Assembly: GCA_045629005.1 (NCBI GenBank)
Contig: JAZQQJ010000082.1
Span: 23,201 to 87,200 of the forward strand
Source of the DNA: RGIG3528 sp045629005
GTDB taxonomy: Bacteria; Bacillota; Clostridia; Lachnospirales; Lachnospiraceae
Direction: 5' to 3'
Length of the DNA: 64,000 nt
The notes beneath the pieces are model-generated. The model worked only from the letters and a program-made list of their open reading frames with translations, was not told the origin of the DNA and did not search any database. Below are positions 52,798 to 62,582 of this stretch, one piece after another (position 1 is the stretch's first letter; each line of letters begins with the position of its first letter). The position numbers and the translations under genes are program-made.

Positions 52798-53663
52798 TGC
52801 TTCGTGATATTACACTTGGACAATATTATCCCGAGAAATCGGTTATACATGCGTTGGACCCGCGTGTAAAGCTGCTGGGAACATTTTTATACATTGTGTC
52901 GATGTTCCTCTTTAAGACCTTTGTGGGTTATGCGGTTGCAGGCCTGGCACTTATATTTGTAATAAAGCTTTCGAAAGTTCCTTTTTCATATATGGTGAAG
53001 GGTATGAAGGCAATATGGATGCTGCTTCTGTTTACGCTTATCTTTAATGTGATACTGACAGACGGAACAATTCTGTTCCAGTGGAAATTTATAAAGATAA
53101 GCGTCGAAGGTATCAGAAATGCCATATTTATGGGACTCCGCCTGTTTTTCCTTATCATAGGTTCGTCCCTTATGACACTCACGACGACACCGAACCAGCT
53201 TACAGATGGCCTTGAAACAGGGCTCAGAGGACTTAAGAAGATTAAAATTCCTGTGCATGAGATGGCTATGATGATGTCCATTGCACTTAGATTCATTCCG
53301 ATTCTTCTCGAAGAAACCGACAAAATTATGAAAGCACAGTCCGCAAGAGGCGCCGATTTTGAAGAAGGAAAGCTAATGGACAGAGTAAAGGCTCTTGTTC
53401 CGATATTTGTACCGCTCTTTATTTCAGCTTTCAGAAGGGCAAATGATCTTGCGATGGCGATGGAAGCACGATGCTATCGTGGAGATGAACACAGAACGCG
53501 CATGAATCCTCTGAAATATAAAAAGCGCGATGCGATTGCATATATTATGCTTGCACTTTACATTGCCCTCATTATTGTTGCGGACAAAACACTCGGCAGC
53601 ATAATCGAACCCTCGAAACCGCTTGTCATTGAAGGGATTATTACACTGATAAACAGCTTATGA
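52797..53663 (+). CDS. ecfT: ECF transporter transmembrane protein T
   Basis: 288 residues, membrane scaffold linking the ATPases to S components. About five to six hydrophobic segments plus the two cytoplasmic Ala-Arg signatures: QSARGADF and EARCYRGDEHRT. Start overlaps the ecfA2 stop, end overlaps truA by 4 bases. Confidence 0.94.
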   Translation: MLRDITLGQYYPEKSVIHALDPRVKLLGTFLYIVSMFLFKTFVGYAVAGLALIFVIKLSKVPFSYMVKGMKAIWMLLLFTLIFNVILTDGTILFQWKFIKISVEGIRNAIFMGLRLFFLIIGSSLMTLTTTPNQLTDGLETGLRGLKKIKIPVHEMAMMMSIALRFIPILLEETDKIMKAQSARGADFEEGKLMDRVKALVPIFVPLFISAFRRANDLAMAMEARCYRGDEHRTRMNPLKYKKRDAIAYIMLALYIALIIVADKTLGSIIEPSKPLVIEGIITLINSL

Positions 53664-54436
53664 AACGTATTTTACTTGTAGTTGCATACGAAGGAACCAA
53701 ATATTCCGGGTGGCAGATACAGCCTAATGCCCTTACGGTTGAGGAAGTGCTTAACGAGGCACTTTCAAAGCTCCTTGATGAGCACATTGAGGTTATAGGT
53801 GCGAGTCGTACCGATGCAGGTGTTCATGCTATGGGAAATGTGTGTGTATTTGATACCGAAACACGCATACCTGCGGAGAAAATATGTTACGCATTGAATC
53901 GTTCGTTACCTGAGGACGTTGTTGTGCAGGAGTCCCGGGAAGTTCCTAAAAACTTCCATCCTCGCAAATGTGACTGCACAAAGACTTATGAATATAAGAT
54001 ATGGAATGCGGATTTTATTCAGCCTTTTAACAGGAAATTCACGCATTTTGTATATAAAGATTTAGATGTGTTTGCAATGCAGGAAGGTGCAAGATACCTT
54101 GTCGGAACATATGATTTTACAAGCTTTTGCTCTATTCATGCAACCGTTCCGGATCATGTCAGGACTATATATTCCTGTGATGTCCAGCAGGACGGACATC
54201 TGTTTACGATAAGAATTAAAGGAAACGGGTTCCTTTACAATATGGTCCGCATTATTGCGGGAACGCTCATTAAAGTCGGGCTTGGCGAAGAAAAGCCGTC
54301 ATATGTCCTTGAAGCGCTTCTTGCAAAGAACCGTGAAGCTGCAGGGCCTACGGCACCCGCACAGGGGCTTACGCTTGTAAGCATCAAATATCCTGAAGAA
54401 TTATTAAGAATCGATACTGAAAATAATGAGAAATAA
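53660..54436 (+). CDS. truA: tRNA pseudouridine(38-40) synthase TruA
   Basis: 258 residues. Converts U38-40 of tRNA anticodon stems to pseudouridine. Catalytic Asp is in GASRTDAGVHA; YEGTKYSGWQIQP and GNGFLYNMVRIIAGTL are conserved. Starts at the ATGA overlap with ecfT. In many Firmicutes rplM-rpsI follow; here the surface-protein genes follow instead and overlap its end by 11 bases. Confidence 0.96.
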   Translation: MKRILLVVAYEGTKYSGWQIQPNALTVEEVLNEALSKLLDEHIEVIGASRTDAGVHAMGNVCVFDTETRIPAEKICYALNRSLPEDVVVQESREVPKNFHPRKCDCTKTYEYKIWNADFIQPFNRKFTHFVYKDLDVFAMQEGARYLVGTYDFTSFCSIHATVPDHVRTIYSCDVQQDGHLFTIRIKGNGFLYNMVRIIAGTLIKVGLGEEKPSYVLEALLAKNREAAGPTAPAQGLTLVSIKYPEELLRIDTENNEK

Positions 54437-56897
54437 CTTCGTTAAAAACAGGATACAGCTTTGGACAAAAAAAGGCCTTACTGTGATTGCAGCACTTGTT
54501 TTGCTTGCAATGATGGCCGCATGCAACGGTGAAGCGATATTTAGTGATGCATCTGCTACGCCTAATGTATCGCAGGAAGCCGAAAATCCGGGAAATGCTT
54601 CGGTAGCACCGGAGAAGGATAATACTCCGACGGTGACGTCTACAAGCACACCGACTCCGACATTTACGCCTACACCTACGAATACGCCTACACCCACCGA
54701 AGTGCCTCAAATGACGATATGCATGGTGGGAGACATTCTTCTGCATGATACTTTGGAAGATGATTGCAGGCAGGCTGACGGAAGCTATGACTATCATTCA
54801 CTTTTTGAGAATACAAAGGATATTATTTCATCCTACGACCTTGCTCTTGTAAATCAGGAGCTTATTATCGGCGGGGCAGAGCTTGGGGTCTCCGGTTATC
54901 CGAGCTTTAATACCGATTTTACGCTTGCTGACGCCTTGGAAGACACAGGCTTTGATGTTGTTCTGCATGCTACAAACCATGCGCTGGATAAGGGCAAAAA
55001 GGGCCTTTTAAACTGCATTCACAACTGGAAACAGAACCATTCGGATATGGGAGTAATCGGTATCTATGAATCCGAAGGCGAATCAAGGGATATTTATGTC
55101 ACCGAGATAAATGGCATAAGGGTCGCAATACTCAATTTCACGTACGGAACCAATGGTATAAGTACGCCCGAGGATATGCCCTGGTGCGTAAATATGCTCA
55201 CTGAGGAAAATGTCATTTCCGCACTTGATGAGGCGGAAAAGCTTGCTGATTTTACAATTATGTGTCCACATTGGGGCACAGAGTACAGCCTTGATCTTTC
55301 GACGCAACAGAAGAATTATATGATGCTTTTTAAGGAACACGGTGCTGACCTTGTTATAGGTACTCATCCTCATGTTATCCAGAGCATCACTGTTGTGAAT
55401 GAAGAGGGTGAAACAGAATGCCTTGAAGAAGGCTATGAACTTTCACCGGATGATATGCTTGTTTACTATTCTCTCGGCAACTTCGTAAGCTGGACGGGAG
55501 AGCAGGGAAAAGGCATTGCAAACCGTATGCTTGGTGGCATTGCCGATATTACTGTTAAAAAGAATGACGAAGGAAAAGCGTATATTGCCGATTTCGGTAT
55601 AATTCCCGTCGTTTCGCATGTTGAAAAGGGACAAAATGTATGCTCTGTTTATCCATTTTATGAGTATACAGGTGATATGGCTGAAAAGAGTGCCATTATT
55701 CCGCAGGACAGCACATATTCCCTTCAGTATTTGTATGATTTGTGCTGTAGAATCTGGGGGAATCTCTGGAAAGAGCACGGCACGTCCGATTTGAATACTG
55801 CAGAAGCGTTTGAAAGAGATATTAAGCTTTCTCTTTCAAATGACGGGTCTGCGAAGAAATTACAGGATGAATCGTACAAGACGGCTGTTGCGTTTTCTTC
55901 GGCGGATACTCTTTCGGTTTCATCTGACGGAAGTATGTTTGGCCTCTATATTAAATGGGACAAGAACCCAGGGGAATGGACTCTGGAATATGACGGAAAG
56001 ACGCTGGAATGCGGAAAGAACGGGTTCCTTCATGAGTATGTGGTGATTCCGGAAGGAACCGAAAAGTGCATTATGCATTTTTCTGCTGATGAAGCAATCT
56101 GCGAGGTTTACGCTTATTCTGCCGGAAAACTTCCGAAGGATGTTCAGGTTTGGGAGCCTGCGTTCGAAAAAGCGGACATACTCGTGTTTTCAACTCATGC
56201 CGATGATGAGATTTTATTCCTCGGCGGTGTCCTTGCACAATATGGCGGCATACTCGGGAAAAAGGTCCAGCTTGTATATATGAGCGAGTATTTCTCCTCT
56301 GAAAAAATCAGGGAGCATGAGAAGCTTGACGGAGTGTGGACAACGGGCGTGAAAAATTATCCTGCCTGTGGGAATTTTCCCGACAAGTATAGTGAAACGC
56401 TTGAAGAAGCAAAACGTATTTATAAGTACGATGATGTGCTTGCCTTTATTGCAGAAAATATCCGCCGTTTCAAGCCTCAGGTCGTTGTTACGCAGGACAT
56501 TAACGGTGAATACGGACATGGTGGTCATCTCCTCCTTGTGGATGCTGTAATCAATACTGTTGATAGAACTTCCGATCCTGAGTTCTGTCCTGATTCGGCA
56601 GCATTGTATGGCACATGGAATACACCTAAAACGTATCTGCACCTTTACAAAGAAGGAAAGCTTAAGCTCGATTTACGTCAGCCTGCGGAGGTCTTTGACG
56701 GAAAAACGGCCTTTGATGTACTTACTGAAGCATATTCAAAGCACGTTTCGCAGCAATGGTGCTGGTTCTATGTTTCGGATGGTGTGGATAAACCGAATTA
56801 TAAATACAGTTGTGCGGACTTCGGTCTGTACAGGACTACAGTGGGCCCCGATACGGGGAATGACATGCTTGAAAACGTTACAACATACGGAGATTAA
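54426..56897 (+). CDS. CapA-like / PIG-L deacetylase fusion lipoprotein
   Basis: 823 residues. A basic N-terminus, hydrophobic stretch and lipobox-like LLAMMAAC (about 26-33) suggest a lipoprotein. A Pro/Thr linker (about 60-95) is followed by a CapA/PgsA-type metallophosphoesterase-like domain (about 96-400: GDILLHD, NQELIIGG, NHALDKG, GTHPHVIQS, YSLGNFVSW), a connecting region with beta strands (about 450-570) and a PIG-L/LmbE deacetylase domain (about 580-760) with zinc ligands His591, Asp593-Asp594 (HADDE) and His698, His701 (GHGGH). Both domains are complete. It overlaps truA by 11 bases, and its weak ribosome binding site implies coupled translation. Likely works on an envelope glycopolymer. 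Confidence 0.83.
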   Translation: MRNNFVKNRIQLWTKKGLTVIAALVLLAMMAACNGEAIFSDASATPNVSQEAENPGNASVAPEKDNTPTVTSTSTPTPTFTPTPTNTPTPTEVPQMTICMVGDILLHDTLEDDCRQADGSYDYHSLFENTKDIISSYDLALVNQELIIGGAELGVSGYPSFNTDFTLADALEDTGFDVVLHATNHALDKGKKGLLNCIHNWKQNHSDMGVIGIYESEGESRDIYVTEINGIRVAILNFTYGTNGISTPEDMPWCVNMLTEENVISALDEAEKLADFTIMCPHWGTEYSLDLSTQQKNYMMLFKEHGADLVIGTHPHVIQSITVVNEEGETECLEEGYELSPDDMLVYYSLGNFVSWTGEQGKGIANRMLGGIADITVKKNDEGKAYIADFGIIPVVSHVEKGQNVCSVYPFYEYTGDMAEKSAIIPQDSTYSLQYLYDLCCRIWGNLWKEHGTSDLNTAEAFERDIKLSLSNDGSAKKLQDESYKTAVAFSSADTLSVSSDGSMFGLYIKWDKNPGEWTLEYDGKTLECGKNGFLHEYVVIPEGTEKCIMHFSADEAICEVYAYSAGKLPKDVQVWEPAFEKADILVFSTHADDEILFLGGVLAQYGGILGKKVQLVYMSEYFSSEKIREHEKLDGVWTTGVKNYPACGNFPDKYSETLEEAKRIYKYDDVLAFIAENIRRFKPQVVVTQDINGEYGHGGHLLLVDAVINTVDRTSDPEFCPDSAALYGTWNTPKTYLHLYKEGKLKLDLRQPAEVFDGKTAFDVLTEAYSKHVSQQWCWFYVSDGVDKPNYKYSCADFGLYRTTVGPDTGNDMLENVTTYGD

Positions 56898-56904
56898 CGC
56901 ATAG

Positions 56905-58224
56905 ATGAATAAAAAAGGTAAAAAACTGCAGATAATACTTGTCGCCGCACTTGTTGTGGTTGCTTTTGTGCTGTGGTTTTTTGTCTTTAAGGCAATGAAT
57001 GGCAGCGGTTCTGCCGGTCAGGAGAATAATCCGCAGGTAACATTTATGCCTACGAATACGCCTACACCGACAAACACACCTACGCCTTCTCCGACAAATA
57101 CTCCAACACCTACGAATACGCCTACACCTACGAATACTCCTATTCCGACAGCAACGCCGACACCGGCAACAGTTAATATTACCGCAGTAGGTGATATTCT
57201 TATGCATGCACGTATTTGGCGCTACTATAAGGATTTCTTCGGGAATTTTACAGAGGAATTGGCGTGGGGCGATTTAAACTGCCTTAATCAGGAAACTATT
57301 CTTATCGATGAAAGATTCGGCTATTCAGGATATCCTCAGTTTGGAACGCCGTACTATGTTGGTGATGAAGAGCTTGCGTATGGCTTTAATGTAATAAACT
57401 GTGCTACAAATCACACGATGGACAAGGGCATTGCGGGTGTTCTGGACAGCGTGAAATATTGGTCCGATAAGGATGCAATTGTTCTCGGTATTCATGACGA
57501 AACGGTTGAGAAACACTACGAGATTACAGAGGTTAACGGCGTAAGCTTTGCGTTTTTTAACTATACATACGGAACAAATGGCATCAGCATACCTGAAGGT
57601 TATGGATATGCTGTCGATACCTTTGCGAATAAAGAAAGACTTTTGAAGGATGTAAAAGAGGTCAACGACCTTGTGGATGTAGTTATTGTATTTCCCCATT
57701 GGGGAGAAGAACACAAATTTGAGCCTACAAGCGGGCAGGTAGACCTTGCCGAAAAGCTTACCGAAGCGGGCGCAGACATTATAATCGGTGCGCATGCGCA
57801 CGTTATTGAACCGCTTGAGGTAATAACAAGCGGAAACGGTAATACATCCGTATGCTACTATTCACTTGGTAACTTTGTTCATGGACAGGACGTCTGGGAC
57901 AGATGTCTTGGAGCTATGGCAAAGGTTGTCGTCACAAAAACATGGGACGGAGAGATTACGGTATTGGCTACTGCCGAACCGAATGTTTGCCAGCAGAATT
58001 CTTCTTTCTATCCGTACAAGCTTGTTGATTATGACGAGGAACTGTGTAAAAAGCACAGGCTGTATGGCAAGGAAGTTGTAAGTGAAGCTCTTTCACTTGC
58101 AAAAAAAGATGAACTGTATGCAAAGGGGCTTACAGTTGATAATCTTTGGAAGTTATGGAATGAAGTTATAGGGGATAAGGAATTAACAATTACGGTAAGT
58201 AATGGGGAAGGGAAAAATGACTAA
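56905..58224 (+). CDS. CapA-like membrane-anchored protein
   Basis: 439 residues. Short basic start, one transmembrane helix (about 8-27), a TPTNTP-repeat linker (about 48-88) and a CapA/PgsA-type domain with GDILMHAR, NQETILI, NHTMDKG, HWGEEHKFEP, GAHAHVIEPL and YSLGNFVHGQ. CapA relatives are linked to poly-gamma-glutamate capsule export in Bacillus, but no PgsB, PgsC or PgsE is present, so that role is not assumed. Sequence and order suggest a duplication of the neighbouring CapA domain, without PIG-L. The last 8 bases overlap the next gene. Confidence 0.85.
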   Translation: MNKKGKKLQIILVAALVVVAFVLWFFVFKAMNGSGSAGQENNPQVTFMPTNTPTPTNTPTPSPTNTPTPTNTPTPTNTPIPTATPTPATVNITAVGDILMHARIWRYYKDFFGNFTEELAWGDLNCLNQETILIDERFGYSGYPQFGTPYYVGDEELAYGFNVINCATNHTMDKGIAGVLDSVKYWSDKDAIVLGIHDETVEKHYEITEVNGVSFAFFNYTYGTNGISIPEGYGYAVDTFANKERLLKDVKEVNDLVDVVIVFPHWGEEHKFEPTSGQVDLAEKLTEAGADIIIGAHAHVIEPLEVITSGNGNTSVCYYSLGNFVHGQDVWDRCLGAMAKVVVTKTWDGEITVLATAEPNVCQQNSSFYPYKLVDYDEELCKKHRLYGKEVVSEALSLAKKDELYAKGLTVDNLWKLWNEVIGDKELTITVSNGEGKND

Positions 58225-59872
58225 CAAAAGGAGACTGGCCAAATTAATAGTGCTGGCGCTGTTGACGCAACTTCTGACAGCCTTCTTTCCTGTTGTATCC
58301 GAAGAATATATCGTATATGCAGGATATGGGGATATGTTCAGTGATGACGAGTACATTGTTCAGCGGTTGAACTATGCTTTTGACATGTATGGACCGGGAG
58401 ATTATTTCTCCAAGAATGGTAAAGCATGTACATGTCACGGACATGGAAACTGTGTGGCAAGCGGCTCGAACTGTAACTGTCTGAGATATGTTGTAATCGA
58501 TGGCGAAAAGTGCGACCTGAGAGCAGTACAGTGCATGGGATATGCAATGTACATTCAGCAGGTTCTGTTTGGCTGTAATGAGTTCTCAAACAGCAGTAAG
58601 TTTAAAAACATTTCCGGCCCGGGAAAAGTAAGTAAGGACGGAGTAAAAAAGTGGTTTGTCGAAAATGCGGAATTGCTTCACCCCGGTACACACATAAGAG
58701 TACGCAGCTCTGAGCATTCCATCGTCCTTATGGCAGTGGACTACGACAAGGGCACAATAACCTACATCGACAACAACTGGGTTGGTAAATGTAAGATTAG
58801 TAATTTTACGACGCTCACCTGGTCTGAATTTGCAAGCAAATTCAAGTCCATCAATTATGCAAAGGTATATAAAAATTATTACAGCATTTTTGACGGTGCT
58901 CCCGATTCGGATAAGGTTGCTGAGCTTAAGAAAAATCTTCCGACTTCAACTCCAAAGGCGAAGGCTACAAAGACACCTACACCTACTATTTCTCCTAAAC
59001 CCGCAAGCTATACAATCGGTGTTTATGAAGTTGTTACAGAGAAAAACACGAATCTGAACCTTCGTGCCGATACAAGTACTTCGTCTGAGATAGTATCAAA
59101 GATGGCAAGCGGAACGCAAATAGAGATTCTGGACTTTGTATATAATGAAAATGGTCATCATTGGGGTCTTGTTCCGAATGATGAAGGCTCGGGATGGGTT
59201 GCAATGGAATTTCTTTCACTTGTTGCGACAATAACTCCCACCCCGACGAATACACCGGTTCCTGCGGACTATCCGCCGGGGCAGTACCAGGTTAAAGTAA
59301 ACAATAAACTGAACGTCCGACAATCGTACAGTACAAACTCTGATATCATCGGAACATTTGCGAATGATACAATAGTGGATATTATTGAGTTTGTTAAAGG
59401 CTATACCGGGACGGATTGGGGAAGTGTTACTCTTAATGATATGACAAAAGGCTGGGTTGCCATGTCATATATGCACCCTGTGGTAACATTTACTCCGACA
59501 CCGACACCGCCTGCGCCTAAATTGAAGGATATTAATTCTCTGGAAGTGACCATATATGATGCGCCACTGATAAAGCCTACAAACAAGGTGAATCCGACGA
59601 TGTCACCGACTCCTGTACCAACGCAGGCCGAGGTGAGCCCTGTGCCCGATGTTACGACAGAACCGGTACTTGAGATGCCTATGGAAAATGACAAAGCGAC
59701 GTTTCTTCAGAACATTACCGGACAAGGTGACATTAAGTATATAAATGAAAATAAGTGGCTGTTGCTTACCGCTATTATCAGCATTGGTTTGGAGACAGTA
59801 CTTTATAAGAGAATAAGAAAATTAAGCAGCCGTAAATGGAAGTCGCGGCGAGGAAGGAAGAAAACCCGTTAA
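58217..59872 (+). CDS. Secreted Cys/His hydrolase-like protein with two SH3 domains and C-terminal membrane anchor
   Basis: 551 residues. A signal-like hydrophobic N-terminus, then a Cys-rich segment (CTCHGHGNC ... CNC) and a papain-like region with Cys106 (VQCMGYAM) and His167 (SEHSIVLM). A Pro/Thr linker separates two bacterial SH3 domains (about 275-340 and 358-420: NLNLRADTSTSSEIV; KLNVRQSYSTNSDIIG). A second Pro/Thr linker leads to a C-terminal transmembrane helix and a basic tail. The ATG at 58217 follows GGGGAAGGG; the upstream in-frame ATG at 58202 has no good site. SH3 domains suggest cell-wall binding. Enzyme activity is inferred. Confidence 0.72.
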   Translation: MTNKRRLAKLIVLALLTQLLTAFFPVVSEEYIVYAGYGDMFSDDEYIVQRLNYAFDMYGPGDYFSKNGKACTCHGHGNCVASGSNCNCLRYVVIDGEKCDLRAVQCMGYAMYIQQVLFGCNEFSNSSKFKNISGPGKVSKDGVKKWFVENAELLHPGTHIRVRSSEHSIVLMAVDYDKGTITYIDNNWVGKCKISNFTTLTWSEFASKFKSINYAKVYKNYYSIFDGAPDSDKVAELKKNLPTSTPKAKATKTPTPTISPKPASYTIGVYEVVTEKNTNLNLRADTSTSSEIVSKMASGTQIEILDFVYNENGHHWGLVPNDEGSGWVAMEFLSLVATITPTPTNTPVPADYPPGQYQVKVNNKLNVRQSYSTNSDIIGTFANDTIVDIIEFVKGYTGTDWGSVTLNDMTKGWVAMSYMHPVVTFTPTPTPPAPKLKDINSLEVTIYDAPLIKPTNKVNPTMSPTPVPTQAEVSPVPDVTTEPVLEMPMENDKATFLQNITGQGDIKYINENKWLLLTAIISIGLETVLYKRIRKLSSRKWKSRRGRKKTR

Positions 59873-61351
59873 ATGAAAAAAGGCGGTTTTTGGAGTATTT
59901 ACAAAATAATAACGTGTGTATTAGTGTTGCTTGGTGTCGTTCTTCTGGCTTATGTTGAAAAGTCTCTTCTCAGATATGAGGCTTCACAGCCGGAAACGAT
60001 TATTCAGAATCAGATACAGGTCCTGAAAGACGCTGCTGCCGAAGATGAGCTTTCGTTTGTATTAAATATGAATCTTCTGTCCGAAGATGAACAGGAGGCT
60101 TATGGAAATACATTGAAGAACGCAAAGGACTGGACGTTCAAAATTCTTTCCGGAAGTTATTCCGAGACGGATCAGTCTTACGGAATATATGCGGATGATG
60201 AGCTTGTGGCTCAGGCCTACCTCGAGAGCAATTCATCAGAGGTTGTTATGGCAATACTTACGGTGTATGACTGGAAACTTTCCGGAATAAAGCCGGTTGC
60301 TGCGGCAACTCCTGTACCAACTCAGGCTGTAGCTGAGAACACTCCTACACCTACAGAGGAACCTACGGAAATCGTCATTAAGAAGTACAGATATACTTTT
60401 GTACTTCCGGAGGAATACAAGGTTGTATATGGTGAAGAAGTGCTTTCAGGTGAAGCTGCCGAAGGCGGTATGACAAAATATGCATTTGAGTCCACAGATA
60501 CAGATCCCGTTTTCCGTGTTTCTGACAGCTATGGATGCACGGTAGACTATCCGTTCGGTGAAACCTTGATGTATTACGATATCATGGCAAAAATCCCTTC
60601 GAATTTCAGCATTTTCATCGGAGATAAGGATGTTTCGCAATATATCGTTAAGTACGATGACAATCCGAAGTATGAGTATTGCAAGGACTTTGCGGATATG
60701 CCTGCGTTTGTTACATATGAGCTCCCGAAATCACTTACGCATCCTGAGTTTAGCATTATTGACAATCTCGGACAAAGTGTTGAATATACTTATTCGGGCG
60801 AAACGGTTGAGATTACCGAACAGGCTGCGATGGAGACTGTTCCCGCGGATTTTGCCGATACAGACGAGCTTTTACAGATTGCTGAGATGTGGAGCCTCTT
60901 CCTTACGAAAGATATTTACAAATATAACGTCAAAACCGGTGAGTATAATGCTAACGCTGCAGAGCCCGGTGACAGAGGCCTTGCACAGGTGAGAAAGGTA
61001 CTTGTGGCAGATTCATATCTTGATCAGGTTGCCGTAAAGTATGCTAAGAGTGTTGATATTACTTTTATTTCGTCTCATACACTTCCAACCCCTGCATTTG
61101 CAGAAGAAAAGGTATGCAATTTCATAAAATACAGTGACGATTTCTTCTCCTGCGACATAAGTTTTGAAAAGATTATGCTTAGGACAAACGGAAAAGAATT
61201 CGAACTTAAAGGCGACAGAGACAAACTTAACAGTACATGTTACTTCCTGAGAAATAAGGATTATGATGGTTCGGAGGGAAGCACGAAATGGCTCCTAGCA
61301 GAGCTTATAGACAACCTTGAGACTGAAGGGAATCAGTCAGGTGAGGATTAA
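59873..61351 (+). CDS. Unknown membrane-anchored surface protein
   Basis: 492 residues. One N-terminal transmembrane helix (about 10-30), a helical segment with an NTF2-like feel (about 40-135), a short Pro/Thr linker (about 142-162) and a long beta-rich region (about 165-490) not recognised. Starts directly at the previous stop, with purine-rich GGAAGGAAG upstream, so it is coupled to the SH3-domain gene. No catalytic motif seen. Position and linker suggest it is a structural partner of the CapA and glycosidase proteins around it. Confidence 0.75.
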   Translation: MKKGGFWSIYKIITCVLVLLGVVLLAYVEKSLLRYEASQPETIIQNQIQVLKDAAAEDELSFVLNMNLLSEDEQEAYGNTLKNAKDWTFKILSGSYSETDQSYGIYADDELVAQAYLESNSSEVVMAILTVYDWKLSGIKPVAAATPVPTQAVAENTPTPTEEPTEIVIKKYRYTFVLPEEYKVVYGEEVLSGEAAEGGMTKYAFESTDTDPVFRVSDSYGCTVDYPFGETLMYYDIMAKIPSNFSIFIGDKDVSQYIVKYDDNPKYEYCKDFADMPAFVTYELPKSLTHPEFSIIDNLGQSVEYTYSGETVEITEQAAMETVPADFADTDELLQIAEMWSLFLTKDIYKYNVKTGEYNANAAEPGDRGLAQVRKVLVADSYLDQVAVKYAKSVDITFISSHTLPTPAFAEEKVCNFIKYSDDFFSCDISFEKIMLRTNGKEFELKGDRDKLNSTCYFLRNKDYDGSEGSTKWLLAELIDNLETEGNQSGED

Positions 61352-62524
61352 ATGGAAAAGAAAAAAACAGGATTTTTAAAAGTAATCGGATATGTTTTTG
61401 CAAGTCTTGGTACATTTGTTGTAATACTGTTTGTTACGGTGTACCTTCTCGGAAACATGATATGCAACGGTGCATCGGAATCCGCCCGAAAGATGTTTGT
61501 CAGTACCATTCTTGAGACAGGACAGCTGAAGTTCCTTGCTTCATGGTATTTAACATCCGACGAGATTAACAGCATTGTCGAAGGCAATTCTATGGAAAAG
61601 TTCGACGATGAAGTTGATGCAACGCTTATTTCAATTAAGAAAACGGAGCCGGACGGTTCTTCGGATGTTCAAACCTCTGAAATAGTCCGTGAAGAATTTA
61701 CAGAGTTTGATGCAGGTTCAATAGCCGGAAAAACAAATACCGGTTCTGAAAACTATGATAACGAGCCCGGGGAAGATCTTGGCAACGGGATAAGAATGGT
61801 AAAAATTGCAGGCAGGACGTTTTCGGGTACGATGCTTATCGTTGAGGACCCTGCAAGGGTCAAGATTGAGTGTATCTATCCTTGGAAGGATCAGGGCGAA
61901 AATCTTGACGTTATTGTAAAGCAGGCAAATGCTGTTGCGGGAATTAACGGTGGAATCTACGTCAGCTCCAATAACTCGGGCGGAAAGCCGATAGGTGTTG
62001 TTGTCAGCCATGGCGAAATTCTTATGAACGATCCTTCGGCAACAAGAGGACTTGTTCTCATAGGAATGAATAACGATAACATTCTTACAATCGATAATAT
62101 TGACGGTATGTCAAAGGCAGATGTGGAGCAGCTTGTCGCAGACAAGGGGATAAGAGATGCATGCTGTTTCCAGGAAGAGGCCAGTGATAAAAACAATCAC
62201 TTTGTACAACTTATCATTAACGGTCAGGAACGTGAGCTTAACGGTATGGGTTCAGGTCTCAATCCGCGTACCGTAATAGGACAACGTGGCGATGGTGCCA
62301 TACTTATGCTTGTTACTGATGGAAGAGGAACTTCGGGACACCTTGGAGCATCCGCAACGGACCTTATTGGTATTATGAAAGAGTACGGAGCAGTAAACGC
62401 CGCAAATCTGGATGGAGGCAGCTCATCAAGTATGTACTGCAACGGAGAGTATCTTATGACAAGTGTTACGTTTTATTATGCCAATGCTTCGTGGAGACTG
62501 CCACTTGCGTTTGTTGTTGAATAA
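61352..62524 (+). CDS. Phosphodiester glycosidase (NAGPA domain) membrane protein
   Basis: 390 residues. N-terminal transmembrane helix (about 10-32), then a NAGPA/DUF2233 domain (about 160-390): GINGGIYVSSNN, MNPRT-like LNPRTVIGQRGDGAILMLV and AVNAANLDGGSSSSMY with Asp354. The family includes the human lysosomal uncovering enzyme and bacterial proteins that cleave sugar-phosphate diesters on exopolysaccharides or wall polymers. It immediately follows the unknown membrane protein and closes the surface cluster. Confidence 0.87.
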   Translation: MEKKKTGFLKVIGYVFASLGTFVVILFVTVYLLGNMICNGASESARKMFVSTILETGQLKFLASWYLTSDEINSIVEGNSMEKFDDEVDATLISIKKTEPDGSSDVQTSEIVREEFTEFDAGSIAGKTNTGSENYDNEPGEDLGNGIRMVKIAGRTFSGTMLIVEDPARVKIECIYPWKDQGENLDVIVKQANAVAGINGGIYVSSNNSGGKPIGVVVSHGEILMNDPSATRGLVLIGMNNDNILTIDNIDGMSKADVEQLVADKGIRDACCFQEEASDKNNHFVQLIINGQERELNGMGSGLNPRTVIGQRGDGAILMLVTDGRGTSGHLGASATDLIGIMKEYGAVNAANLDGGSSSSMYCNGEYLMTSVTFYYANASWRLPLAFVVE

Positions 62525-62582
62525 ACAGCAGTTACTGTTTACGTCAGCTTATAAACATTTTTGTAATATTTTAATAGTTTGA

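Noticed and set aside
54426..58224. Poly-gamma-glutamate capsule locus
   Set aside because: CapA/PgsA-type domains occur, but PgsB, PgsC and PgsE are absent.
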